A stretch of DNA of 64,000 nucleotides from Shewanella olleyana. GTDB lineage: Bacteria > Pseudomonadota > Gammaproteobacteria > Enterobacterales > Shewanellaceae. The stretch covers positions 1-64,000 of the forward strand of contig NZ_JAKILD010000012.1 in NCBI RefSeq assembly GCF_023283825.1, given 5' to 3'. The first letter of the stretch is position 1. Every line of letters starts with the position of its first letter. Shown here piece after piece: positions 28,798-37,516 of the stretch. A model generated the notes under the pieces. The model worked only from the letters and a program-made list of their open reading frames with translations, made no database searches and was not told the DNA's origin. The translations under genes were made by a program, and so were the position numbers.

Positions 28798-29511
28798 TTA
28801 ATTATTCCACGCTTCCGGCGCGAATAAATAACCTTGTCCCCAAACAGTTTTAATCCTGAATGGTGTTTCGATGCTATCACCTAACTTCTTACGTAAGCGC
28901 GAGATACGAACATCAATTTTTCTATCTTTACCGTCAAAATCGATATTAAGAAGGTATTGATAAATATACTGACGACTTAGTACCTGACCTGCTTGTGAGG
29001 CTAATAACCACAATAATTCAAACTCGTGGCTAGTAAGGTCTACTTCTGTATTGCCTAAACGGATTGCTTGGGTGTGAGGATCAATACTGAGTTTCCCAAA
29101 GCTTAAACAGTGAGACTCAGGTTTTGAAGGTTGAGCCTGACGGCGCAGTAAATTATTGATTCGAGCAACTAATAGGCTTGGTTCTACAGGCTTAACCACA
29201 TAATCATCAGCACCTAACTCTAAGCCTTTGATTTGGTCTTCGGGAGAACCTAGCGCACTCATTAATAAAATCGGACCTGCAAAGTAATCAGGTAGTTTTT
29301 CACACAGGCTTAATCCATCAAGTCCAGGTAGCATGATATCAAGTAAAATGATGTCAGGCTTGTAACTAATTAATCGTGTTAAAACGGTATCACCACGTCG
29401 TTCAACTTCGACGTGCATATCGTGTGACTTAAGGTAATCCACAATTAAGTTGGCAAGACGAATATCATCTTCGACCAACAAAACTCTATGAGTTGATGGG
29501 GGGGTTGCCAT
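28798..29511 (-). CDS. rstA: OmpR-family response regulator, RstA-like
   Basis: 237 residues. Receiver domain with acidic pocket Glu14-Asp15-Asp16, phosphoacceptor Asp58 and Lys107; winged-helix DNA-binding domain from about 140. The end KTVWGQGYLFAPEAW parallels E. coli RstA (YLFAPHAW). The start ATG (29511) overlaps the DUF3019 stop by one base (TAATG), which implies coupled translation. A run of seven C lies at codons 3-5. The frame upstream of the ATG begins with a TTG in the preceding gene and is not used. Confidence 0.88.
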   Translation of the reverse strand: MATPPSTHRVLLVEDDIRLANLIVDYLKSHDMHVEVERRGDTVLTRLISYKPDIILLDIMLPGLDGLSLCEKLPDYFAGPILLMSALGSPEDQIKGLELGADDYVVKPVEPSLLVARINNLLRRQAQPSKPESHCLSFGKLSIDPHTQAIRLGNTEVDLTSHEFELLWLLASQAGQVLSRQYIYQYLLNIDFDGKDRKIDVRISRLRKKLGDSIETPFRIKTVWGQGYLFAPEAWNN

Positions 29512-29927
29512 TAAAATAAACTCCAAGGGTTACGGTAACGTCTACGTACTTTTGTTTCTGACGTAGTTGTGACTTTAAGTAATACGTCCGCCAGTTCTTT
29601 ATTATTATTCTTATTTATTAAAACAAAATGAATGTTTTTGTTTGTTTTTACAGAAATTTGCAATGAGCGTTCATTGATTGAATCACTACACCACCGCGAT
29701 AAAGATGGGTAATTTGAGATAATACACACCAATTGATCAGTATCGACATTCCAATTTAGTTTAATGTCAATTTCACAAATACTGTCACCAGCATCAATTA
29801 GACATAAACGAGGGGTAGCCGAAAACTGTGCTTGCCCGGTAAGCGTATCAGCTTTGGCATAGAAAGCACTAAAAATCAGTATTAAGATACCTAAAAGGTG
29901 ATAGACCTTAGGTTCTTTATAGGACAA
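29511..29927 (-). CDS. DUF3019 family periplasmic protein
   Basis: 138 residues with an N-terminal hydrophobic signal (about 10-27, ending AKA). The mature part has four cysteines (PRLCLID, SICEIDI, LVCIIS, RWCSDS), likely two disulfides, in a small beta-rich domain. This matches DUF3019, a family known to me mainly beside MipA/OmpV and RstA-like genes in Shewanella. The tail is strongly basic (KVRRRYRNPW). It lies two bases after mipA and overlaps rstA, so it is part of the same transcript. Role unknown; possibly a sensor accessory. Confidence 0.78.
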   Translation of the reverse strand: MSYKEPKVYHLLGILILIFSAFYAKADTLTGQAQFSATPRLCLIDAGDSICEIDIKLNWNVDTDQLVCIISNYPSLSRWCSDSINERSLQISVKTNKNIHFVLINKNNNKELADVLLKVTTTSETKVRRRYRNPWSLF

Positions 29928-29929
29928 GG

Positions 29930-30805
29930 TTAAAACCTGTATGCAGCTCCAACAAAATATGAGCTTGTGTAATCTTCATTAATAATTGGACTGTCGATAA
30001 TTTCATTGGCTAATTGGGTATAACGCGCTGCTAAAAGTAAGTCCCAGCTGGGTGAAATATGGTAACGCGTTGTCAATTCTATTGAATTACTCCAATCTGA
30101 GTTGGGTTGGTATTTTTCACTCCAGTATGCATTTTCACTGGCTCGAACACCAAAGTAATAGTCAATAACTTCTGAGCTTTTCCAGGCTGTTTTTAACGCT
30201 AAATCAAAACGCCAGTCAGAAATGGCAAGTGAATATGTCCAGTTGATATCTATTTCTTGACCATTATGTACATTTAACAAGTCATGAGCGGCGGCAATTT
30301 TTAAAACGCCTAATTTGCCATACCAGAAAAGTTCAACCCCACCATATACGGTGAAGTTTCTACTTTCAAGTTCATTTAAAACAGCAGGTTGACTTACTTC
30401 TTCAATTCCAAAATCATCCGATGGTCGTAAGTCTTTCGCATTGTTAATACTTGCTGATTGAGGTAAAAAAATATTGGAAGGATCCCAACGATAGAAAAAT
30501 GCACGTTCGTCGCTGTAACTGGTCGCGAGATTAATAGTAAAGCTTTCTTGTTCCGTTAATGTATAACCAAAGTTGAAGTTATCAAAAAACCAGTTTTCGC
30601 CGTAGTAAGCTATTGAAGGTATTACATAAAGAGGTATGTCGTCATAGCTTGTTAATGGGTTAGTCTTATTGCCATAACCAAATGCAACACTGATATCCCA
30701 CTCACCGACAACGATACAATCTCCATCTCTTTGACAAGGTTCATCAGCCATTGCTGGTGCAACGGACAGAAAAAACAGTGTGAAAATGATAAGAAATTTA
30801 TACAT
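29930..30805 (-). CDS. MipA/OmpV family outer-membrane protein
   Basis: 291 residues with a signal peptide (about 1-20, ending AMA). A beta-barrel with many aromatic residues that ends in FVGAAYRF, the terminal-Phe signature. WDISVAFGYGNKTNPL and YVIPSIAYYGENWFFDN match the MipA/OmpV family (MltA-interacting or porin-like). The ATG at 30805 follows two TTG codons in frame, and AAGG lies about 12 bases upstream, so the start is probable but not certain. First gene of the mipA-DUF3019-rstA-rstB operon. Confidence 0.85.
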   Translation of the reverse strand: MYKFLIIFTLFFLSVAPAMADEPCQRDGDCIVVGEWDISVAFGYGNKTNPLTSYDDIPLYVIPSIAYYGENWFFDNFNFGYTLTEQESFTINLATSYSDERAFFYRWDPSNIFLPQSASINNAKDLRPSDDFGIEEVSQPAVLNELESRNFTVYGGVELFWYGKLGVLKIAAAHDLLNVHNGQEIDINWTYSLAISDWRFDLALKTAWKSSEVIDYYFGVRASENAYWSEKYQPNSDWSNSIELTTRYHISPSWDLLLAARYTQLANEIIDSPIINEDYTSSYFVGAAYRF

Positions 30806-30900
30806 CAACAACAAACAACCTTCGTAATATCAAAATAAAAACACCTAATAAAAGCGACTTTATCACTAAAATGAAGTCGGAAAAATTGCTTTAATTAAAA

Positions 30901-30917
30901 TGATACAAACTGATACT
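30901..30917 (-). promoter_or_regulatory. Direct repeat upstream of mipA, candidate operator
   Basis: On the minus strand GTATCAGTTTGTATCA is a direct repeat of GTATCA with 10-base spacing. It lies about 95 bases before the mipA start. It resembles a two-site OmpR-family operator in layout; it does not match the E. coli RstA box as I remember it. Confidence 0.3.
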
Positions 30918-30984
30918 TGTAGTTCTTGGTTGTTAATGATGTTGTTGGTTGCGTTGATTTTGGTCAAGCCTTTGTTTTTGTATG

Positions 30985-31245
30985 TTATAAGTTGTCTTTT
31001 GTTAACTCTGTTTTAGCTAGAGAAAATTGGCGTTGATATCCCATTTCGATCAATTGAGCATTGACGCAATCAGATACAAATTGTTGCGCTTCACCGGATT
31101 CAATTTGTTCTTCTGCAGCGGCTTTAGTACAAATATCCGTAAGAGAAATTAGCGTTTCTTTAGGCGCTTTAACGTCATTTGCTAAAGCTGAAGTACTCAA
31201 TATAACAGTCGTTGCCAGTAGGGCTGATAATGATAAATTTTGCAT
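30985..31245 (-). CDS. Small exported protein, unrecognised
   Basis: 86 residues. A signal peptide of about 22 residues (ending ALA) and a mature helical part with two cysteines (DICTKAAAEEQ, VSDCVNAQL) 25 residues apart, probably a disulfide linking two helices. AAGGAC lies seven bases before the ATG. I do not recognise the family. It stands alone between mipA and a YcxB-like gene, and its upstream region carries a 25-bp direct repeat with internal symmetry, suggesting regulation. Confidence 0.7.
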   Translation of the reverse strand: MQNLSLSALLATTVILSTSALANDVKAPKETLISLTDICTKAAAEEQIESGEAQQFVSDCVNAQLIEMGYQRQFSLAKTELTKDNL

Positions 31246-31298
31246 GGGTTGTCCTTTATGAGAACTTATTATTAATATCTTGTGAATTTATCGAGTTT

Positions 31299-31348
31299 TT
31301 TTGCAATAGACTTTTGCAAATCATTTTGCAATAGACTTTTGCATATAT
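31299..31348 (-). promoter_or_regulatory. 25-bp direct repeat upstream of the small exported protein, candidate operator
   Basis: The 20-base sequence ttttgcaatagacttttgca occurs at 31299-31318 and again at 31324-31343, identical. Each copy contains TGCAA-N7-TTGCA symmetry. The copies are about 55 and 80 bases upstream of the minus-strand start at 31245, in promoter territory. Confidence 0.6.
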
Positions 31349-31424
31349 TCTTTGTAAATCGATTTGTTTGTAATAACAGCTTTGTTTGTAAATTGAACAG
31401 ATAGTTAGTCAAATAGATGCACGA

Positions 31425-31940
31425 TTAGTTCATTTTTTGTTTTATAAATTCAATTGCTGCATCGTTTAAACAACGCTTTGAAACGTAATGTTTAAGCTTT
31501 TCTGTCGTTAATAAAAAACCTTGTTCTGTTTCTTGCGCTTGATAAATATCAGTCCATTTGAGCAAATGATCAATATATGCAGACTTGGAGTGAATGCCTT
31601 GGTCATTGATGGTTAATGTGACAGGGTTATTCGCAGACTTACTGATGAGTTGCCTCATCAACCACCAAGCTCGATTAAAGCGTACTTGAAGTGCTTCAAC
31701 GGCTCCTAAGCCAATGAAAAAGTACGCAAGATAAGGGGAGACATCGGTTTGAGTCATTAAGACCCCAGCTACAATAAAAGCTAAAGCTTTTAAATAACGC
31801 TTTGGGCTATGGTTAATGACCACAGACTCGTCAAAGGTTTCAGCGAAGTGAGATTTATCTAGAATATATTCTTTAGAAAAGTTAAAACCGATATCAGTTA
31901 AGTTATCGGTTTCAGTCGTTGGAGTATTGCTAGCAGACAT
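31425..31940 (-). CDS. YcxB-like membrane protein
   Basis: 171 residues. Two membrane helices (about 48-66 and 68-85) follow a 45-residue N-terminal segment (FSKEYILDKSHFAETFDES), and a C-terminal domain (TLTINDQGIHSKS ... LLKWTDIYQAQETEQGFLLT) has the strand pattern of YcxB-like proteins. No function is established for the family. A single gene. Confidence 0.65.
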   Translation of the reverse strand: MSASNTPTTETDNLTDIGFNFSKEYILDKSHFAETFDESVVINHSPKRYLKALAFIVAGVLMTQTDVSPYLAYFFIGLGAVEALQVRFNRAWWLMRQLISKSANNPVTLTINDQGIHSKSAYIDHLLKWTDIYQAQETEQGFLLTTEKLKHYVSKRCLNDAAIEFIKQKMN

Positions 31941-32030
31941 AATGTGCTCATAATCAATCTTAATGGGGTAATTATAAGGTTGAAGTGAACTAATTGACTA
32001 GTTTTTCCTGCAGCTAAGCTAGAGTAAGAC

Positions 32031-32121
32031 CTGTTATTTAAACCAGTTCGCAAAGTCTGTTATCTATGTCTGTTATTTAAGCCTGTTATCTAAATTTGTT
32101 ATTTAGATTTGATAGAAAAGA
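32031..32121. repeat. 13-bp degenerate tandem array, six to seven units
   Basis: Units start at 32031, 32044 (poor), 32057, 32070, 32083, 32096 and 32109. The core is ctgttatttaaac. It lies in the spacer between the glnD stop and the YcxB-like start; no gene is seen there. Confidence 0.8.
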
Positions 32122-32229
32122 GCAGCATGCCAAAGTCATTAAATCAGCTTATAGGTCGTTGACACATCCTCACAGCTCATAACCTATCAATTAAAAGCCA
32201 AATAGTTCGAACTTATTTATGCTTGAGTA

Positions 32230-34965
32230 TTAGCTTGAGGTAATCGATTTAACTAATTTCTCCTGTAACTCAATTTGTTCTAATTCCGTTAATTGAGCAC
32301 CATGCTGATTCGATAAAGCAAACACATTATCGGCCCGTTCACCAACAGTACTGATAGCAGCAGAGTGAATATTAAGATCTAGCGTTCTGAATGCACTTGC
32401 TATTTGTCCCATAAACTCATGGGTCTCTAACGCCAAAATATGCACTAAGGTGCGATCTGCTTTTTTAGAATGGATGAACTCAATTGTCGGCTTGTTATCA
32501 AAGTTTTTGGTGTGTCTTGAAGGCCGGTTTTTAGGTGGTGACATATTGTCATCTAAAATCTGTCGTAGTTTTTTAGTGACTTGTTTACGTCTTTGAGAGC
32601 TAAAGATAGGTTTGCCGTCAAAGTCGAGCACTTTAAAAGCTTCTACAACATAGCCATCTTTAGTTTTAGATATTTGCGCTTGATTGACCGATATTTTCAA
32701 TGTCGACAAGGTATTAAACAGTGAGATAAATAAGCCTGGTCTGTCTTTAGTATAAACAAACACATCGCTACAGCCTTTAACACTACTGTCATCGAGTATG
32801 ATGAGTGAAGGTGGCTCACTGAAATTCTTCTCAGGAATACTATCTACAGCTATATTATCTTTGAGAGCATTATCTTCAGGCGCATTAGCTTCAGTAGCAT
32901 TAGCTTCAGTCGCATGAGCTTCCGAGACAGATGGCCCGTGTTCATGCTGGGACTCATGAGCTAATATTCCAAGTGTATATTTGGCTATCTCAGTGGGGAT
33001 AGCATTACTGAAAAATGATAACGGTAAGCGTTTCCATAATCTATTTACGGCTACAAGTTGAGCTTCATCGGCATTAATTAATCCTAAAGCTTCTTGCTTG
33101 TGTTCCCTGACAACTGTTCTGAGCTGTAATACGTTTTCTAGGCCGTTACGCAATGCTTTACGGGTCGCAAAGTACAAATCTGTGAGTAAGCTTGCTTTCC
33201 AGTCATTCCATAAGTCGTCGTTAGTTGCTTGAATATCTGCAACCGTAAGGCAATAGAGTGCATCTAATTTAGTCACACTACCTACCGATTTAGCGAAGGT
33301 TTTTACCACCTCTGGATCGTGAATATCCATTCGCTGGGAAGTGATCGACATTAATAAATGTTGCTCCACTAACCAACTGATTAATTGTTGCTGAGACGTT
33401 TTCAGCCCATGAAACTTGGCAAATAATTTGGCATCGACTGCACCGAGTTCACTATGGTCACCACCACGACCTTTTGCTAGATCGTGAAATAAAGCAGCAA
33501 AAAGAATCGACTCTTTAGCTTGGAATCGTTCATAAATATCAGCGGCTAATTTTTGATCTGGTGACACACTATCTTGAGTGAGTTTGTATAAGTTTTTTAA
33601 TAGCTTATGTGTATGCTCATCGACTGTATATGCATGAAATAAATCGAATTGCATTTGGCCTACGACTTCACGCCACTGAGGTAAATATGAAGCCAAAATG
33701 CCATGTTGATGCATTAAGGTTATTGCTAAACCCATTCCATGAGGGTTTTTAAATAACCTGACGAATAATTCACGACAAACTTGGTAGTCTTGCAAGTCAC
33801 CCATTAAACGGCGACGAACTTGTCTTAATAATCTTAGTGTTTCAGGGGTGATCCCTGTGACTTGCTCATGATGAACGGCTATGTAGTTAAACATGGCCAT
33901 AATTTGTGAGCGGTCGATAAATACGTCTTGGTTCTCTGCGTGAATTTGGCCGTTGTAAATTTGAAAGTCTTCGTTGATGTTAACTATTTTTGGTTTTTTT
34001 TGTGGCACAATTTCACGTTCAAAATAAGCCATTAGCATTAGGTTGAGCTCACGAATTCGTTTCATAGCTCTAAATAACTGGCGCATCATTTTTTCGATGG
34101 CAATATTACCACTGTCACCAAAACCTTGAAGACGAGCCACTTCTGCTTGATGTTGCAAGAGCAGTCTATTTTCAGGTCGGTTCGAGGCTTGATGTAATGC
34201 AAAACGCACCCGCCAAATGAAGTTTTGACACTCCATGAATTCAGCATATTCATCGTCAGTTAAAAACTTGAGGCGTCGTAAATCTTTCAGGCCATCAATG
34301 GAGAAATGTTTTCGTGCAATCCAAGTGATGGTTTGGATGTCACGCATTCCGCCTGGGCTATTTTTTAAATTAGGTTCAATATTAAATGCGGTACCTTGGG
34401 CTTTATGATGACGACCTTTTTGCTCATTAAATTTCGCTTCAAAAAAGGCTTCACTAGACCAAATTGTTTCACCGTATAGCTTGCTTAGCACCTGATGTTG
34501 ATGGTTTTCATGGCCACAAATATGACGTATCTCTAACAAAGTGGTGGCAATGGTGACATCTTCAGCACAGGCAATAAAAGTATCATCTAATCTTCTTACT
34601 GCGTGGCCAAGGTCTAGCCCTAAATCCCAAAGTTGAGTTAAAAAGTCTCCAAGGGCACTGGCATCGTTATTGGATATCTCGTCGTCATGGATAATACAGA
34701 TATCAATATCTGAAAATGGATGGAGGGTTTTGCGGCCATAGCCGCCGACGGCATTAAGGGAGATGGTTTTAGCTTCAAATTGAAAAGCATGCCATATATG
34801 GCTAAGTAATATGTCGAAAAACTGCGCGCGATGCTGCAGGATTTCTGCGATAGAACAACTACTGATTTGTTGTTCTAACCAGGTATCAAACTCAGTAATG
34901 GCTTGTTTAAGCTCTACAATGCTCATTTCTGGTTGTAAAATCGGATAAGCTGGTTGCAAAGACAT
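32230..34965 (-). CDS. glnD: Bifunctional uridylyltransferase/uridylyl-removing enzyme GlnD
   Basis: 911 residues. Nitrogen sensor that adds UMP to PII when nitrogen is short and removes it when glutamine is high. Nucleotidyltransferase motif GGYGR (74-78) with the catalytic DID (86-88); HD phosphohydrolase domain (FHDLAKGRGGDHSELG); two C-terminal ACT domains (FVYTKDRPGLF, VHILALETHEFMG). An insertion of about 50 residues between the HD domain and the first ACT domain consists of 5-residue repeats (EAHAT, EANAT, EANAP, EDNAL). I chose the ATG at 34965 with AGGAG five bases upstream over an upstream extension to 34989. Confidence 0.95.
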   Translation of the reverse strand: MSLQPAYPILQPEMSIVELKQAITEFDTWLEQQISSCSIAEILQHRAQFFDILLSHIWHAFQFEAKTISLNAVGGYGRKTLHPFSDIDICIIHDDEISNNDASALGDFLTQLWDLGLDLGHAVRRLDDTFIACAEDVTIATTLLEIRHICGHENHQHQVLSKLYGETIWSSEAFFEAKFNEQKGRHHKAQGTAFNIEPNLKNSPGGMRDIQTITWIARKHFSIDGLKDLRRLKFLTDDEYAEFMECQNFIWRVRFALHQASNRPENRLLLQHQAEVARLQGFGDSGNIAIEKMMRQLFRAMKRIRELNLMLMAYFEREIVPQKKPKIVNINEDFQIYNGQIHAENQDVFIDRSQIMAMFNYIAVHHEQVTGITPETLRLLRQVRRRLMGDLQDYQVCRELFVRLFKNPHGMGLAITLMHQHGILASYLPQWREVVGQMQFDLFHAYTVDEHTHKLLKNLYKLTQDSVSPDQKLAADIYERFQAKESILFAALFHDLAKGRGGDHSELGAVDAKLFAKFHGLKTSQQQLISWLVEQHLLMSITSQRMDIHDPEVVKTFAKSVGSVTKLDALYCLTVADIQATNDDLWNDWKASLLTDLYFATRKALRNGLENVLQLRTVVREHKQEALGLINADEAQLVAVNRLWKRLPLSFFSNAIPTEIAKYTLGILAHESQHEHGPSVSEAHATEANATEANAPEDNALKDNIAVDSIPEKNFSEPPSLIILDDSSVKGCSDVFVYTKDRPGLFISLFNTLSTLKISVNQAQISKTKDGYVVEAFKVLDFDGKPIFSSQRRKQVTKKLRQILDDNMSPPKNRPSRHTKNFDNKPTIEFIHSKKADRTLVHILALETHEFMGQIASAFRTLDLNIHSAAISTVGERADNVFALSNQHGAQLTELEQIELQEKLVKSITSS
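32852..32926 (-). repeat. 15-bp in-frame tandem array inside glnD
   Basis: Clear units start at 32867, 32882, 32897 and 32912 (core gcattagcttcagta); a weaker unit precedes. The period is five codons, so copy-number changes keep the frame. It codes for the low-complexity linker before the first ACT domain. Confidence 0.85.
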
Positions 34966-35088
34966 GTTACTCCTTATTGTTTTGCCCACAAACAGAGTAT
35001 TCGATTTGGTTTATTAACTCAAACGAACCGCTAAAATGAATAGGAATAAGTTAATTCTTTTAACTAGTTAAATGAGAATAAATAATTA

Positions 35089-35826
35089 ATGCGCAGTAAA
35101 AGAAGCCGATTAGACCAGTTTATTGCTCAAAAACTGCAGATTTCCAAAAAAGCGGTTAGACAGCTATTGATTGATAATAGGATTGAACTGGATGATAAAA
35201 TCTGTAAGGAAGTGGATAAGCAGATTAATGAATTTAGCCGCATTCGATTAGATGAGACATGGTTACAACACCGAAGTAGTCAATACTACATGCTCAATAA
35301 ACCTGTGGGTGTTGTGAGCGCTACGATAGATGATATTCATCCTACGGCTTTGTCTTTACTTAAAGATGTCGACCCTGAGTTAATGCATATTGCAGGGCGA
35401 TTAGATTTGAATTCAACCGGACTTTTGTTAATCACCAACGATAGTCAGTGGTCACAAGCCTTAATGGCGCCAGAAACGAAAGTCGACAAACAATACCTAG
35501 TGACGCTGGCAAACCCTATTGATGAGAGTTATATAAAGGCTTTTGCTGATGGAATGTACTTTGGTTACGAAGATATCACTACAAAACCTGCAAAGTTTGA
35601 GTTGGTGTCAAAATTTCAAGCAAGGGTGACATTACAAGAAGGCAAGTACCATCAAATTAAGCGAATGTTTGGCCGCTTTCGAAACCCTGTTGTGGCGCTA
35701 CATCGTGAATCTATCGGAGGCATTATTCTTGATAATAATTTAGATGCAGGAGAATATCGCCACCTCACCGAATGGGAGGTGCATACGATGAGGAAGTTGC
35801 AAGCTTATCCTTTTATGGGAACCTAA
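35089..35826 (+). CDS. RsuA-family pseudouridine synthase
   Basis: 245 residues. An N-terminal S4-like RNA-binding part (RLDQFIAQKLQISKKAVRQLL) is followed by the catalytic domain with GRLDLNSTGLLLITND, whose Asp attacks the uridine C1'. KYHQIKRMFGRF is the third conserved motif. Family members modify 16S rRNA (RsuA, U516) or 23S rRNA (RluE/RluB/RluF). E. coli RsuA is the closest in length, so 16S U516 is likely but not proven. Divergent from glnD. Confidence 0.87.
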   Translation: MRSKRSRLDQFIAQKLQISKKAVRQLLIDNRIELDDKICKEVDKQINEFSRIRLDETWLQHRSSQYYMLNKPVGVVSATIDDIHPTALSLLKDVDPELMHIAGRLDLNSTGLLLITNDSQWSQALMAPETKVDKQYLVTLANPIDESYIKAFADGMYFGYEDITTKPAKFELVSKFQARVTLQEGKYHQIKRMFGRFRNPVVALHRESIGGIILDNNLDAGEYRHLTEWEVHTMRKLQAYPFMGT

Positions 35827-35913
35827 TGTATGTCGATAATATATTTTAATTGAAAGCTGTCTGAGTAACCGAAGGGTAAGTGGTTTGCAGTAAATAAATA
35901 GCATATTGTGTTT

Positions 35914-35959
35914 AAGTGTTCAGAGATAAAGGTAAAGCTGAACACTTGCCAGCTTTACC
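35914..35959. terminator. Two overlapping, mutually exclusive hairpins between convergent genes
   Basis: Stem A pairs aagtgttcag (35914-35923) with ctgaacactt (35938-35947). Stem B pairs ggtaaagctg (35931-35940) with cagctttacc (35950-35959). Both are perfect 10-bp stems, and they share the bases at 35938-35940. No strong U tract. Probably a two-way terminator or mRNA-end structure; the overlap is unusual. Confidence 0.55.
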
Positions 35960-35989
35960 ATCAACTTATTTTAAAAATTAAAATTAGAA

Positions 35990-37516
35990 TCAGCTTTGTT
36001 GTAAACGATATAACCATTTACCGTACAAGAAAATCCCGACAGCAGAAATAGTACCGATAGCGGCAATGATGTACCACGCCATACCGATATTATGGGTGTT
36101 ATAAAGTAAGGTCGTTAGTTCTTGAGCTGGTTCTCCAGTAAAGGCAACTAAGGTACTAAAAGCTTCACCTTGCGGGATGGCGGCAACTGTTGCTGCATCC
36201 ATACCGCGCTCACCTAATAGCTGTAATGAAAATATCTCTTTTGATGCGTACATTTCATATAGCTTAGGACCAAAATAACCTTCTAATGTCCAGCCTATCC
36301 CTTGAGGTAACATCACAAAGCCAAGATACATGGCTTTTTTACCTTCAGGAGCGATATTGCCCATAAATTCGTTTTTCTTCGGGCTAATCATCATTTCGCC
36401 AAAAGAGAATAGGGCGATGGCTAAAACAATCATCCAAGCTGCATTGGTTGCGCCAATTAATACAAATGCCAGAATACTCAGTAAACAACCGCCAAGCATG
36501 GCCGTGGTAATTCGGTACTTAGCAGTAAGCGCAGCAACCAAGAAACACGTAGTCATGATCATACCGGCATTCAAGTTAAGCATGCCTTCAGGCATGACTT
36601 TAGTACCGGTGTTATCTAGTCCAAGCCAGAATTGGAAAAAGCCATTAGATGTACCTTCAGGGCCAAATAAAGAGGTCACAATCACACTGGTATCGACCCA
36701 CTCAGCAATGTGAATAGGTAATACGTCGAACAAGGCATTAAATAAGAACCAGAAGCCTGCAAACACTAGCATGTAGTAGATAACCACAGGCTTTTTCAGT
36801 TCATGCAGTGCATCACGCCATAGTGCTTCTTGTTTGATTTCACCGCTTTTAATTTTACGGTTTCGCTCTAAACGTTCTTCTTTACCTGGCTCTTTGTAGG
36901 CCAGCAAAAATAGAAAGTTAAGTGAGATAATCGCGGCGCAGGCATAAAACACATTGTCCCAAGAAAGCTGACGCATATGTACAGCAACTAACGGGCCTAA
37001 GAAGCCACCAATATTAACCACTTGGTAAAAGATACCCCAAGCCATTGAGGTGTTTTGCCTTCCCGTTGAGAGAACTAAGGTTCCTTGGATCCCTGGCTTA
37101 AATATCCCGGTACCTGCAGCGAGCAGTATCGCCCCAAAGAGGAAACCATAAAAGCTTGGGAACAGTGCCATCACCAAATAACCACAGATCTTGATTATGG
37201 TGGAGGCAAAAATTGTTTCTTTGTAACCAACGCGATCTGAGATACCGCCGGTAAACACAGGAATAAAGGTTTGCATCATTGCCCAGATAGCAATAATAAC
37301 ACCGTAATCGCTAAGGCTGATCCCTAAGCCGCCTTCAGAAACCGGTGTTTTCGCGTATAAGCCCGCACTGGCTTTTACACCGTAGTAAGCAATACGTTCA
37401 ACCAGCTCCATGCCGCCGACGATCCAAAATATATAACTTAAGCTGGCAATAGATGCCCACATTCCCAGCTGTTTAACTTCACTTAGGTCGTTACCTGAGT
37501 GTGAATTGTTACTCAT
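35990..37516 (-). CDS. POT/PTR2-type major facilitator transporter
   Basis: 508 residues with about 12-14 membrane helices. GGMELVERIAYYGVKA in the first helix matches the E-x-x-E-R motif of proton-coupled peptide transporters, and FYQVVNIGGFLGP matches the PTR2 signature in helix 5. The likely cargo is di- and tripeptides, though some relatives move other solutes. Single gene, convergent with the pseudouridine synthase. Confidence 0.8.
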   Translation of the reverse strand: MSNNSHSGNDLSEVKQLGMWASIASLSYIFWIVGGMELVERIAYYGVKASAGLYAKTPVSEGGLGISLSDYGVIIAIWAMMQTFIPVFTGGISDRVGYKETIFASTIIKICGYLVMALFPSFYGFLFGAILLAAGTGIFKPGIQGTLVLSTGRQNTSMAWGIFYQVVNIGGFLGPLVAVHMRQLSWDNVFYACAAIISLNFLFLLAYKEPGKEERLERNRKIKSGEIKQEALWRDALHELKKPVVIYYMLVFAGFWFLFNALFDVLPIHIAEWVDTSVIVTSLFGPEGTSNGFFQFWLGLDNTGTKVMPEGMLNLNAGMIMTTCFLVAALTAKYRITTAMLGGCLLSILAFVLIGATNAAWMIVLAIALFSFGEMMISPKKNEFMGNIAPEGKKAMYLGFVMLPQGIGWTLEGYFGPKLYEMYASKEIFSLQLLGERGMDAATVAAIPQGEAFSTLVAFTGEPAQELTTLLYNTHNIGMAWYIIAAIGTISAVGIFLYGKWLYRLQQS

